Shown: piece by piece, positions 1 to 6,836 of the stretch
How the letters are laid out: each line of letters begins with the position of its first letter
How positions within the stretch are numbered: position 1 is the first letter of the stretch
Assembly (NCBI RefSeq): GCF_900103825.1
Contig: NZ_FNIF01000006.1
Location: 1-64,000, forward strand
Source: Paenibacillus sp. yr247
GTDB lineage: Bacteria; Bacillota; Bacilli; Paenibacillales; NBRC-103111
Reading direction: 5' to 3'
Length of the DNA: 64,000 nucleotides
Notes under the pieces: model-generated
What the model was told of the DNA's origin: nothing
The model's database searches: none
Seen by the model: only the letters and a program-made list of their open reading frames with translations
Translations under genes and position numbers: made by a program

Positions 1-108
1 TGGGTGTGAAACGTCTTGATCTCCTTTTCCTTCTGGTGTAACGACACAGGCAGTGATGGTCTTCTTGTGAACATCTAAACCGCATGCACGTTCAACGAGT
101 ACTTGCAT
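1..108 (-). pseudogene. IS110-family transposase, N-terminal part, frameshifted
   Basis: The gene runs off the left edge. It starts at the ATG read from 108 and gives MQVLVERACGLDVHKKT, the hallmark N-terminus of IS110 DEDD transposases; the first catalytic Asp is in GLDVHKKT. The protein then reads TPEGKGDQDVSHP. Dropping one G (one of the two C at 23-24 on the plus strand) restores TPEGKEIKTFHT, which is what I recall of the family. So there is a one-base insertion about 28 codons in, and the copy is probably inactive or contains a read error. Only about 36 codons are visible, so the state of the remainder is unknown. The non-coding region at 109-385 is the upstream end of this element. Confidence 0.8.
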
Positions 109-385
109 ATTAAATCACCTTTCTACGGCAAAAAAATTTGAGGCTGGTGCAACAAACCAATAAAGGGTTAATCTACCCTGCGTGCTTCCCAAAAGGGAGC
201 GACAGTCCGTGGTACACCGGGGTTGTTGTAGTCAGACTAACGGTAGGGCTCAAGGCACCATAGTTCAACAACCTTCCTCGCCAGCCGTACTAATCATTAT
301 AGACAGCTCAACAAATTTTCATTTGTCCGTGGTGCCCCGGAAGGGGCATGGATGGCTAACGGAGAACGATAGTTAAAGAGTGCTA
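109..385 (-). ncRNA. IS110 upstream non-coding end, candidate bridge RNA
   Basis: This is a gene-free stretch directly upstream of the IS110 transposase. Visible structure includes an 8-bp stem GGTTGTTG (221-228) with CAACAACC (266-273) enclosing a 37-base internal region. That region contains a small TAGT/ACTA hairpin (229-239). A hairpin GTGCCCC-GGAA-GGGGCAT lies at about 332-348, and GCTTCC/GGGAGC pairs around an A-rich loop at 184-200. IS110-group elements are known to encode a structured guide (bridge or seek RNA) in the non-coding end upstream of the recombinase, with internal loops that choose donor and target. The position and stem-loop pattern fit. The exact element end and RNA boundaries are inferred, not seen. 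Confidence 0.5.
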
Positions 386-403
386 TAGATATGTGATAGA
401 CAA

Positions 404-440
404 AAGCCGGCTTTCCTATTGTACAGGAATCCGGCTTTTT
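404..440. terminator. Bidirectional intrinsic terminator
   Basis: AAGCCGG (404-410) pairs with CCGGCTT (431-437), and an inner TTCCT/AGGAA pairs at 413-417 and 425-429. T runs flank the hairpin on both strands. It separates the IS110 element from the spore-protein genes and could stop transcription from either side. Confidence 0.8.
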
Positions 441-534
441 AACTTTCAATATTATCCTTACAATTTTCCCTAAATTGTACGGTAACCCCTAGTAGCTGTG
501 GATATAAATTTATTATATTACCTATTCCTGCGTA

Positions 535-642
535 TCATATTACAAAAGTCATAGTAATAATAACCAATAAAATAAAGAGAACCAATACTGCTGCTGAACT
601 AGTACCAATTCCTACTCCTGTTGTTCCTGTTGTATATCCCAT
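535..642 (-). CDS. YjcZ-family small spore protein
   Basis: This is a 35-residue protein, MGYTTGTTGVGIGTSS followed by one hydrophobic segment (AAVLVLFILLVIITMTFVI). The Gly/Thr-rich start and single C-terminal helix match the YjcZ/YhfA-type tiny sporulation proteins of Bacillales. These are membrane- or coat-associated and of unknown molecular role. An AAAGGAGTGA site sits 7 bases before the ATG. It lies on the same strand as a close paralogue at 1000-1110, with a third small gene between them. Confidence 0.85.
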   Translation of the reverse strand: MGYTTGTTGVGIGTSSAAVLVLFILLVIITMTFVI

Positions 643-682
643 ATTCAGTCACTCCTTTCATCGTAATTTCATCCTGTTTTTC

Positions 683-955
683 TCAAAAGAAAAACGGGGA
701 CCTACGGAAGAAAAACGGGGACTCCTCAATGGCCAACAAATCAAAAAGGACAAGTGGAGTGATTGGGTTGAAGAATGGGCTGAACGGTGTAAATGGTGTA
801 AATGCGCTTGTGCTTACGGGTTTGGCATTTGATCGAAGATAGATTTTGTCATGCGTGCGCTTATCCAAAATGCCATCTAAAACTTGCCCTTGGCGTGTCA
901 TAACGTAAACATGTTTGCCCATGAGGGATTTTAGCCGATTTTTGTTGATAGACAT
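683..955 (-). CDS. Small basic protein with Sm-like N-terminus and Pro/Phe tail
   Basis: This 90-residue product has an AGGAGG site 8 bases before the ATG. Residues about 8-45 (SLMGKHVYVMTRQGQVLDGILDK, then a short beta-like stretch ending IYLR) look like the small LSm/SH3-like fold of several Bacillales spore-coat-associated proteins. The remainder is Pro/Phe/Thr rich (TPFTPFSPFFNPITP). It ends with a duplicated ESPFFF/RSPFFF tail produced by a 21-base tandem repeat in the DNA. It sits between two YjcZ-type genes on the same strand, so a sporulation role is likely. I do not recognise a named family. Confidence 0.6.
   Translation of the reverse strand: MSINKNRLKSLMGKHVYVMTRQGQVLDGILDKRTHDKIYLRSNAKPVSTSAFTPFTPFSPFFNPITPLVLFDLLAIEESPFFFRRSPFFF
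689..722. repeat. 13-base tandem repeat, period 21
   Basis: GAAAAACGGGGAC occurs at 689-701 and again at 710-722, exactly seven codons apart. On the coding (minus) strand each copy encodes SPFFF at the very C-terminus of the gene at 683-955, so the tail has been lengthened in frame. Confidence 0.85.
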
Positions 956-999
956 TCCTATAACCTCCTATTCTCTTAAAAAGCTTGAGGTGTAACGAA

Positions 1000-1110
1000 T
1001 TACCACACAAATGTACTGGTAATAATAACTAAAAGAATGAAGAGGACCAAGACCGTAGCCATACTTGTACCAATACCACCGCTATAACAACCTCCTGCAG
1101 CATAACCCAT
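1000..1110 (-). CDS. YjcZ-family small spore protein
   Basis: A 36-residue protein, MGYAAGGCYSGGIGTSM followed by a single hydrophobic helix (ATVLVLFILLVIITSTFVW). It is clearly paralogous to the product of 535-642, and the motif VLVLFILLVIIT is shared exactly. A GGGAGCGAATTGGAATG start region supports translation. YjcZ-type proteins are made during sporulation, and their biochemical function is not known. Confidence 0.85.
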   Translation of the reverse strand: MGYAAGGCYSGGIGTSMATVLVLFILLVIITSTFVW

Positions 1111-1238
1111 TCCAATTCGCTCCCTTCTATTATCAGATAGTCTATTGTATTCAATGGCATTTGAAATGTTTGGACAAATAGTTAGTTAGTAAAAGCCTAT
1201 TTTGAGATTAGGATCAATTATCACTGTTTTTTGAGCGC

Positions 1239-1265
1239 ACTAACAAAAAACGCTAGTTGAATAAA
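1239..1265. repeat. Dispersed intergenic repeat, copy A
   Basis: ACTAACAAAAAACGCTAG plus GTTGAATAAA matches 23 of 27 bases of 20896-20922. It is followed 25 bases later by a GCTGCC hairpin. Confidence 0.5.
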
Positions 1266-1288
1266 GGACTCTATACAAACGATGAAGA

Positions 1289-1308
1289 AGCTGCCACGGC
1301 AGCTCCTT
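1289..1308 (+). terminator. GCTGCC/GGCAGC hairpin followed by T run
   Basis: AGCTGCC (1289-1295), a two-base spacer and GGCAGCT (1298-1304) are followed by CCTTTTT. There is no plus-strand gene before it. It resembles the terminator at 43247-43272 and seems to belong to the dispersed repeat that precedes it. Confidence 0.5.
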
Positions 1309-1418
1309 TTTACATGTTTACAAAATATGAGATTTTATACAGATGTCGTGATCGATCATGTGCTTAATAGAAAAGCCCCCTTTTTTAAGAGGACTTTTCA
1401 AAATGATTAGATTTCCTA

Positions 1419-1669
1419 TCAAATTTCGTTGCCGGTTGAACCACCATAACAATGCGTATGAGGGGTAAGCCCATTTACCGTTGTATAGCCCTCGAAATAG
1501 TGAATATGACCGCCGCCTGGTAAAGGGACAGCGGGAACCGGTCGTTGCTCTAATGATATGCGAGTGGCCATCATTAAAAGTGGTTTCTGCAAAATATCCG
1601 TGAACATGCGGTACACCACTTGGAGCAGGTTCTGTCACCCCAGCATAATGGTTTTATGGGTATCTCCAT
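1419..1669 (-). pseudogene. ymaF: YmaF-family protein, two frameshifts
   Basis: Pieces of a YmaF (His-rich, HVH-repeat) protein lie in different frames. From ATG at 1669, after a GGAAGGGAAG site, MEIPIK is read. After one extra C (near 1654) the frame continues HYAGVTEPAPSGVPHVHG and FAETTFNDGHSHIIRATTG. A single extra T near 1532 then shifts to PAVPLPGGGHIHYFEG and NGLTPHTHCYGGSTGNEI to the stop at 1419. Removing the two bases yields a colinear protein of about 80 residues with four HxH motifs, typical of YmaF from spore-formers. Its function in the cell is not established. Two indels in 250 bases argue for real decay, unless this stretch is poorly sequenced. Confidence 0.75.
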
Positions 1670-2048
1670 TACTTCCCTTCCTTCTCCTTTCAAATTGGAA
1701 AGACCCCATATTGTATGACAAGATAAAAATCTTTGTATGGAGGCTTGCCTAATCTAATTGGGCCGGATAAACGGGCACTAGCGAAGAAGAAGGCGCGTCG
1801 CCTTACTGATCTAAGAGGACGGAAAAGTGTCGGGAGAGTGAAACAAAGCAACAGCGGTTACATATTCACAAAAATAAAAGTTTTTGTACATATGTCCTGT
1901 TGATGCAATTAGCTCACCCCAAAGAAGTCCTTTACATAGCACAACGCTCACAACAACACGTGGTCCATACGTGGAAAGGCTTATCTCATTTAGGGGTCCA
2001 GCCAACATTTTAACGAAAATATATGCTAACTCTAAGCCTAATCGGAAG
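1670..2048. other. Stretch without a supported gene
   Basis: There is an open frame on the minus strand at 1811-2008 (65 codons, starting MLAGPLNEISLSTYGPR), but it has no ribosome site and no family I recognise. I see no convincing promoter, repeat or RNA. Confidence 0.4.
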
Positions 2049-2840
2049 TTAATCCAACCAATATATTTCCTTTTGTCGTATAAGTCTTAAGATACGATCA
2101 TGAGCATGAAACTGGGAACGGTATAATCGGAACGCCTGCAGATTCTTTCTTTGCTCCAATGCCGATAAGGAAAGGGCGCGTACATTTCGAGTATTTAATC
2201 TTGCTGGCGGCACAAAGGCTCCCTTAAATGACGGCCATTTCGGAAAGTGAATCAAGTAGCTAAGGATAAGAGGTTTCATTCTCGTACGCCGGAGTGCGTC
2301 CATCAGGAAAATTCTGGCTGCTCGATGGTCTGGATGTGTATCATCTGCTCGATTTACAATAATCGTTTTAGGTTTTACTTTGTTAAGTATTTCCGTAAAT
2401 AAAGAAATAGCTGTTTTTCTTGTATAAGGTGCATTTCTATGAAAGGAAAATGAATATCTGGCGCGGTCCCATAACGTAACGGGAGAGCGAAACACTCGGT
2501 TTTCATTTGTACTTTTAGCTATAGGGAGTGAAAGAGCGTCTGGAAAACCGAAAAAGTATAACCTATTTGATGAAACGCCTAAAAATGATTCCACTCTAAG
2601 AGCTTCCAAATGCCGAATGCGTCCAAGTCTGCGAAAAGAGGCCGGAATAGGTGGTGCATGAAGGAAATTTCGAATTGAATCTGTGTTTGCATCGCCATTG
2701 GTTAAATAAATAATGTGGACTGGTTTGCCGGTTCGGACCGCTTTTTGAATGACTCCTCCGGAGGATAGAACATCATCATCCGGATGTGGTGCAACAATCA
2801 AAATGGGACCCCGCATATCCTTAAACGTAATAGGCGTCAT
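2049..2840 (-). CDS. PIG-L/LmbE-family zinc deacetylase
   Basis: This 263-residue protein belongs to the LmbE/PIG-L fold, which removes acetyl groups from N-acetylglucosamine-containing small molecules or glycans using one zinc ion. The zinc motif PHPDDD is at residues 18-23 (His19, Asp21, Asp22) and the third ligand motif HPDH is at 169-172. Length and the first motif near the N-terminus are typical. BshB of bacillithiol synthesis is in this family but is usually shorter, so I would not assign it. It is divergent from a glycosyltransferase, with about 190 bases between them, suggesting a joint role in making or trimming a surface or spore sugar. A start at Met9 is also possible. Confidence 0.85.
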   Translation of the reverse strand: MTPITFKDMRGPILIVAPHPDDDVLSSGGVIQKAVRTGKPVHIIYLTNGDANTDSIRNFLHAPPIPASFRRLGRIRHLEALRVESFLGVSSNRLYFFGFPDALSLPIAKSTNENRVFRSPVTLWDRARYSFSFHRNAPYTRKTAISLFTEILNKVKPKTIIVNRADDTHPDHRAARIFLMDALRRTRMKPLILSYLIHFPKWPSFKGAFVPPARLNTRNVRALSLSALEQRKNLQAFRLYRSQFHAHDRILRLIRQKEIYWLD

Positions 2841-2965
2841 AGGCTACAAATCGTCTCCTTCATCAAAATAGTGGACGTGCTCAGCTATTCATCATAATCG
2901 TATTCGTCAATTGTCTTTGTGTGTAACACTTTAAACGAAGTAAATACAAATCAGCATTTGTCCGG

Positions 2966-2992
2966 TCATATCGTTTTCCGAAAGCATACACT
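2966..2992 (+). promoter_or_regulatory. Possible sigma-E/K-type promoter
   Basis: A perfect sigma-E-like -10 CATACACT (2985-2992) has a TCATATC (2966-2972) upstream. The spacing of 12 is shorter than usual. If real, it would tie the glycosyltransferase to mother-cell sporulation. Confidence 0.3.
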
Positions 2993-3033
2993 ATGTGAGC
3001 AGAACTGAAAATCATGGAAGGGGTTTTTAAGAA

Positions 3034-4137
3034 GTGAAGGTCTTGATGTTAATTGATCGTCTTAAAACCGGTGGGACCGAGACATTTGTTTTGTCCTTGT
3101 CTAAATTTTTGCTTACTAAAGGTATTCGGGTTGGGATTGTAACAAAAGGAGGCCCGCTAACCACTGCTGCACGAAAAATGGGGATTTCCGTGCATATACT
3201 ACCCATGCAAAAAGAAAAGTTGAAGAACCAGATACAAGGTTTGTACAAGATAGTTAACCGAAACAAGTACGGCCTCATTCATGCTAATACTAGGCTTAGA
3301 TTGGCCAATCGTTTTCAACGTGCGCATCCTAGCATTCCCCTTATAGTTACAGTGCATAGTACCTATGAATCAACGAACAATCTAAGAGCTTCAGTCGTTT
3401 CCTCCAAAAAAATCGTTTCCGTTTCACCGCGGCTGTCACAATGGTTACGGAAGAGGGGAATCCCTGCGTATAAAATTCAACTTATTCCGAACGGAATCAA
3501 TACTAAGCAGTTTCAGGCCATTCAGTCTAAAAAAAGATGGAGAAAAGCCCTCGGCTTGCCACAAGATGCTCAGCTATTAGTCTATGCCGCAAGGTTCGAA
3601 AAGGATAAATATCCGATAGCCCAAAAAGTCATCTTGGCTGCCGAAAAGGTTGCGCGAAGCAACAAAAAATTTGCGGCGGTGTTATATGGTCCAGGTCCTT
3701 TTCGACGACAGCTTTCACAGTTGGCCCAGAAAGTGAACCAACGTCTTGGACGAAGAGTTATCCTTGTTAAGGGACCACTGACTTCGATTCAAAATGCTTA
3801 TTATGCAGCAGATATCGTCGTAGGAACTGGTCGTGTTGCACTTGAAGCAATGGCATGCGCCAGACCGGTTATTGCAGCAGGAGTGTCTGGATATTGCGGG
3901 ATCGTTGGACCCACTTCCATTGCTATGATGAAAAGTTGTAATTTTGGTGACCATGGTTCCATGATATCTCTCCATGCAAACAGACTTGTGAAAGATATAA
4001 ATTTCCTCCTGAAACACCCACAACGGTTACGGACATTAGGTGAATTCAGTTCGAAAATGGTAAGGAGGGGTTTCTCGATAAGTAAAGTAGGGGGACAGTA
4101 TATTGTACTTTACCGAAAATTTATAAAAACGGCATAA
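3034..4137 (+). CDS. GT4-type glycosyltransferase
   Basis: This 367-residue protein has GT-B fold features. The N-terminal Rossmann half has the glycine-rich loop RLKTGGTETFVLSLS (residues about 9-23). The acceptor-side motif VSPRLSQWLRKRGIP and IPNGINTKQF are near 135-170. The C-terminal donor domain starts at LVYAARFEKDK and carries the retaining signature GTGRVALEAMACARPVIA near 265-282, with the nucleotide-sugar-binding Glu. It would transfer a sugar from a nucleotide donor at the cytoplasmic face. The start is GTG after GGAAGGGG. Its divergent partner is a PIG-L deacetylase. The acceptor is unknown. Confidence 0.85.
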   Translation: MKVLMLIDRLKTGGTETFVLSLSKFLLTKGIRVGIVTKGGPLTTAARKMGISVHILPMQKEKLKNQIQGLYKIVNRNKYGLIHANTRLRLANRFQRAHPSIPLIVTVHSTYESTNNLRASVVSSKKIVSVSPRLSQWLRKRGIPAYKIQLIPNGINTKQFQAIQSKKRWRKALGLPQDAQLLVYAARFEKDKYPIAQKVILAAEKVARSNKKFAAVLYGPGPFRRQLSQLAQKVNQRLGRRVILVKGPLTSIQNAYYAADIVVGTGRVALEAMACARPVIAAGVSGYCGIVGPTSIAMMKSCNFGDHGSMISLHANRLVKDINFLLKHPQRLRTLGEFSSKMVRRGFSISKVGGQYIVLYRKFIKTA

Positions 4138-4168
4138 TGATGATCGCAGCAGACCGGAGGCATTTTAC

Positions 4169-4414
4169 ATGTCAGTTTCCCCTATTGAGGTTGGTGACCT
4201 GCTTTTTTTCGCTAGTGAATTTGACGAAATATATTCAACTAAACGGGTACGATATCTTGGTGAACAAACCATCTTCGTAATCCAGCCCCCAAAGCAGACC
4301 GAGGATCCGAAGGTTCCGAGTGTCTGCTTTGGGGAAAAAAGCACCGCGCGTAGAAAGCATTCAACCTATCGTTCCCACCCCTGGTCCCGATCCTTCTGCT
4401 GGTTCTTCGCCTGA
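4169..4414 (+). CDS. Short hypothetical protein, doubtful C-terminus
   Basis: GGAGG sits 9 bases before the ATG and the first about 45 residues (MSVSPIEVGDLLFFASEFDE, then a beta-rich part ending IFVIQPP) look like a genuine protein start. The reading frame then runs through a 13-bp perfect inverted repeat (4287-4334) and on into low-complexity basic residues antisense to the next gene. The real product is therefore probably shortened or frameshifted. I do not recognise a family. It lies 31 bases after the glycosyltransferase and may be co-transcribed. Confidence 0.4.
   Translation: MSVSPIEVGDLLFFASEFDEIYSTKRVRYLGEQTIFVIQPPKQTEDPKVPSVCFGEKSTARRKHSTYRSHPWSRSFCWFFA
4287..4334. repeat. 13-bp perfect inverted repeat
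   Basis: CCCCAAAGCAGAC (4287-4299) and GTCTGCTTTGGGG (4322-4334) flank a 22-base loop. It is followed by AAAAAA, not T, so it is not a standard plus-strand terminator. It sits between convergent genes. Confidence 0.7.
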
Positions 4415-4619
4415 TTCCTCATGCGCTGTTTAAATTCTTCCTGCTGCATCTGACCGCGTTCTCGGTTAATCTCCTGATAGGCTCGATAAACAGCTTTAAA
4501 CACCCTTGCAAAATAGATAGTTCACTTTGTACTCTTGGTATTTCAGCAGGGGTAGGAGTCTCCTTATGATCATGCTGAAGCAGGCTCTCGTAATACATTT
4601 CATATTGGTGGTGGCTCAA
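4366..4619 (-). pseudogene. Small Gln/Arg-rich Bacillales protein, frameshifted
   Basis: From ATG at 4619 the frame reads MSHHQYEMYYESLLQHDH and, further on, EIPRVQSEL. The correct continuation (YFARVFKAVYRAYQEINRER, then GQMQQEEFKQRMRNQAKNQ and DRDQGWER) is in the next frame, to a TAG at 4366. The interval is 254 bases; one more base near 4520 would give exactly 85 codons, so a single-base deletion explains it. I do not know the protein's function. Its charged, helical, Gln-rich tail is like several small spore or cytoplasmic proteins of Paenibacillus-type genomes. It is head-to-head with a truncated HTH gene on the other strand, so the upstream region may be rearranged. Confidence 0.65.
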
Positions 4620-4852
4620 TCTCTAGTGATTTTTGGGAAAAGTCGAAGAAATGGCTAAAGAAACTGATTAAACTATATAGAGTTGAAGGATTCACGGATA
4701 AGGAAATAGCAAAGATATTTAACGTAGATAGAACTGCGATTGTGCGTATGAGGAAGAAATTTGAATTGAAAAGCAGACATGCCATTGTGAAGGGAAATGT
4801 TATGAACCGCTTTCTGAAGGTTTTTGTTGAAAAAGGGGTTACATGTCGATAA
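4604..4852 (+). pseudogene. HTH DNA-binding protein fragment, start missing
   Basis: The open frame reads SSDFWEKSKKWLKKLIKLY, then the helix-turn-helix-like RVEGFTDKEIAKIFNVDRTA and IVRMRKKFELKSRHA, ending at TAA 4850-4852. No ATG, GTG or TTG occurs in frame; only an ATT at 4604 is available, and the frame overlaps the start of the minus-strand gene. The 5' end has therefore probably been lost. The pattern (FTDKEIAKIFNVDRTAI) is typical of small phage or mobile-element regulators. Its stop overlaps the start of the next gene by 10 bases, so the two were a translationally coupled pair. Confidence 0.55.
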
Positions 4853-5109
4853 AGATAATGGAGAAACCAGATTCAGGACCGATTGAAACTGTCGATTATG
4901 TTAAACTTGCAAATGGGTGGTTTCGCCCATTGATTGCTAATAGGTATGATGTGGTGATGTTTATACAAGTTTCAAATTCTGTTTTAAATGTATGGATTAT
5001 GGAATCCGAAACTTTAGATAGTTTAAATGTTTCTTCGCTCAGTTTAGGAAACAACACCAATTCGAAATATGCTGCATATTTGAATAATTGGGAGCTATTC
5101 AGACAATAA
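4843..5109 (+). CDS. Hypothetical protein coupled to HTH fragment
   Basis: This 88-residue acidic protein (MSIKIMEKPDSGPIETVDYV start, SKYAAYLNNWELFRQ end) has an ATG overlapping the stop of the upstream HTH frame. GAAAAAGGGG just before it serves as ribosome site. There is no transmembrane segment or motif I recognise. The middle part alternates hydrophobic strands (YDVVMFIQVSNSVLNVWIME), suggesting a small beta-rich fold. Context suggests a leftover of a mobile-element gene pair. Confidence 0.5.
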   Translation: MSIKIMEKPDSGPIETVDYVKLANGWFRPLIANRYDVVMFIQVSNSVLNVWIMESETLDSLNVSSLSLGNNTNSKYAAYLNNWELFRQ

Positions 5110-5229
5110 AATACTAGATTTATGAGGAGTGGAAATTGTTGAATAATACATTTTAACTTGGCTCCTGCAGATTAATTGGTATAGAGCTTGAAAAGTGTAG
5201 ACGGATAGCGTAAGAGTGTTTAAACGGTT

Positions 5230-5478
5230 ATGAGGACATCTGCCTCCCGTTCTTGCTTCAAGATTCGTCGATTAAAAGGAAACGGGTGGACTGACGGAAA
5301 TGTAAAGTTGGAGCTGAGGGAAGGGGATAATGTGTCATTGCGGACAGTAGCTATCCCCCAATATGGCCGCTTCTCAATTACATTGACAATTCCCTCTGAC
5401 CTATCGCCGGGAGACTATTACCTGTTCTTCGTGAATCCAAACGGGTCTTCACGCGGAAGCCCCATTCAATTGGAATAG
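5230..5478 (+). pseudogene. C-terminal fragment of a surface/adhesin-type beta domain
   Basis: Residues from about 17 (GNGWTDGNVKLELREGDN, then RFSITLTIPSDLSPGDYYLF and FVNPNGSSRGSP) match the last strands of an Ig-like/filamin-type repeat common in secreted surface proteins (G-W-T-x-G at the start, IP-x-DLxPGDY near the end). No signal peptide or full domain is present. The upstream 30 bases closely resemble a patch inside the large VCBS-repeat gene (5251-5282 against 15703-15734, 29 of 32 bases). This is probably the stump of a larger gene. Confidence 0.45.
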
Positions 5479-5629
5479 CTTTTAAGTCCTCTAATGAGTT
5501 ACCCATCAGAACAATCGGCTGCCGTTTCCACGCTAACTGGCAGATTACTTCGAACTAATGGACAAGTAATTCTATTGTATGGTATGGTTCTGAAATGTGT
5601 ATATTCGTAAATGTAAGAGGAGTAACGAT

Positions 5630-6313
5630 ATGATAAAAAAATCAAGTATACCTAATCTATTTACGTTCGCAAATTTATTTTGTGGCTTTTTATCGTTGGG
5701 ATTATCTGCTGATGGTGAATTTAAGAATGCAGCAATACTAGTTATAATCGGCATGATCTTTGATAGTTTGGATGGTAGAATGGCAAGGATTTTAAACGTT
5801 TCATCTGAAATGGGTATTGAATTAGACTCTCTTGCTGATGTAATATCATTTGGAGTTGCACCCGCAATGCTCACTTATCATATTTGGTTTAAGGAATTTG
5901 GTATAGTTGGCTTAATGTTTACTGGCTTATTTCCTTTATTTGGGGCATATCGACTAGCAAGGTTTAACATTACATCTTCAAAAAAATCAGTATCTTATTT
6001 TATCGGTGTCCCAATTACCGCTGCTGGAGGCGCGGTCACACTGTTAGTATTGTTACATAAATGGATACCTGGTTTTATCATAGGTATTATTTTGGTAGGA
6101 TTAGGTTTATTAATGATAAGTAAAATTAGAATTCCAAGCTTTAAAAATGTCAATTTATTAAAGAGTGGTACTATCATTACAATTCTAATGATTTGTTCTA
6201 CTTACGTAGTTATAACAACACAGCATAAACATTTTCCGTATTTGATTTTTGTGGCTATTCCCTTGTATTTAATGTTTGTCTTTTACCAAGTGATGAGAAA
6301 AAGAAAAAGTTAG
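5630..6313 (+). CDS. pssA: CDP-diacylglycerol--serine O-phosphatidyltransferase
   Basis: This 227-residue integral membrane enzyme joins serine to CDP-diacylglycerol to make phosphatidylserine, the precursor of phosphatidylethanolamine. The CDP-alcohol phosphotransferase signature DxxDGxxAR...GxxxDxxxD is intact (DSLDGRMARILNVSSEMG then IELDSLAD, from residue about 44). The N-terminal IPNLFTFANLFCGF motif is typical of the Bacillus-type PssA. About seven hydrophobic segments are visible. I chose the ATG at 5630 because AGAGGAGT lies 7 bases before it; the frame is open further upstream without a site. The psd decarboxylase partner is not adjacent. Confidence 0.92.
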   Translation: MIKKSSIPNLFTFANLFCGFLSLGLSADGEFKNAAILVIIGMIFDSLDGRMARILNVSSEMGIELDSLADVISFGVAPAMLTYHIWFKEFGIVGLMFTGLFPLFGAYRLARFNITSSKKSVSYFIGVPITAAGGAVTLLVLLHKWIPGFIIGIILVGLGLLMISKIRIPSFKNVNLLKSGTIITILMICSTYVVITTQHKHFPYLIFVAIPLYLMFVFYQVMRKRKS

Positions 6314-6332
6314 AGGAATAAGCTTCTTTTTA

Positions 6333-6533
6333 TTGCTGTGCATGGGGATCATTTCGCCCTTCTCTTCATTATCGCTCGATGCAATCCTAAGGCAGATTGA
6401 TCATAAACTTTTACATCTTGGTATCGGACATTGCACAATTCAAATGGAAGATGACAAGCATCCGCACGAAAAATCTGAACTCTGTGATGGCAAAGATCTG
6501 GAGCATTCACACGAACACCACCACAATCATTAA
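6333..6533 (+). pseudogene. Cation diffusion facilitator, C-terminal remnant
   Basis: The stretch LDAILRQIDHKLLHLGIGHC, TIQMED and a His-rich tail (EHSHEHHHNH) is the end of the cytoplasmic domain of a CzcD-type zinc/cobalt efflux transporter, where IxHCTIQxE is the conserved last strand. The six membrane segments and the metal-binding DxxxD residues are absent, so this is a stump left by deletion. The nominal ATG at 6333 has no good ribosome site. Confidence 0.75.
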
Positions 6534-6570
6534 GAGTGCTTTCTACATCATATGAAATTTTATCAATAGC

Positions 6571-6608
6571 AAAGCCGTTCCATCCTCGCAAAGGGGGATC
6601 GGCTTTTT
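6571..6608 (+). terminator. Intrinsic terminator after pssA region
   Basis: AAAGCCG (6571-6577) pairs with CGGCTTT (6600-6606), with inner ATCC/GGAT, followed by TT. It ends transcription from pssA and the efflux remnant. Confidence 0.75.
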
Positions 6609-6675
6609 GCAATCTTGAGAATGTTATTTTTAAATAGGTAGGGCCCACCCAACGTTTGTAAATGAGATGACAAAA

Positions 6676-6744
6676 TTATTCTGCTGCTGCAGCTGTTTCG
6701 TGTTCAAGATAGAGATTTTTTGCTTTTTCATCTAACGAGGACAT
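6676..6744 (-). CDS. Possible 22-residue peptide
   Basis: The ATG at 6744 has AAGGGA 8 bases upstream and encodes MSSLDEKAKNLYLEHETAAA, then AE and stop. It may be a genuine micro-protein or the stump of a longer gene. Nothing else supports it. Confidence 0.3.
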   Translation of the reverse strand: MSSLDEKAKNLYLEHETAAAAE

Positions 6745-6836
6745 ATTCAATTCCCTTGAAATCGTACTCCTAGTGTATTTATAGTCAATAGAAATTAAGA
6801 TTTTTGAAAAAAATTCTGAGCGATTCAGGGTGAAAA

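Noticed and set aside
689..722. CRISPR-like repeat
   Set aside because: Only two copies with an 8-base gap, inside a coding frame. No cas gene is present and no other array was seen.
1811..2008. Open frame on the minus strand that might be a small protein
   Set aside because: There is no ribosome site, no recognised motif and a composition like non-coding sequence.
4287..4334. Ordinary terminator for the gene at 4169
   Set aside because: The stem is followed by A, not T, on the plus strand, and no T tail follows it on the minus strand.
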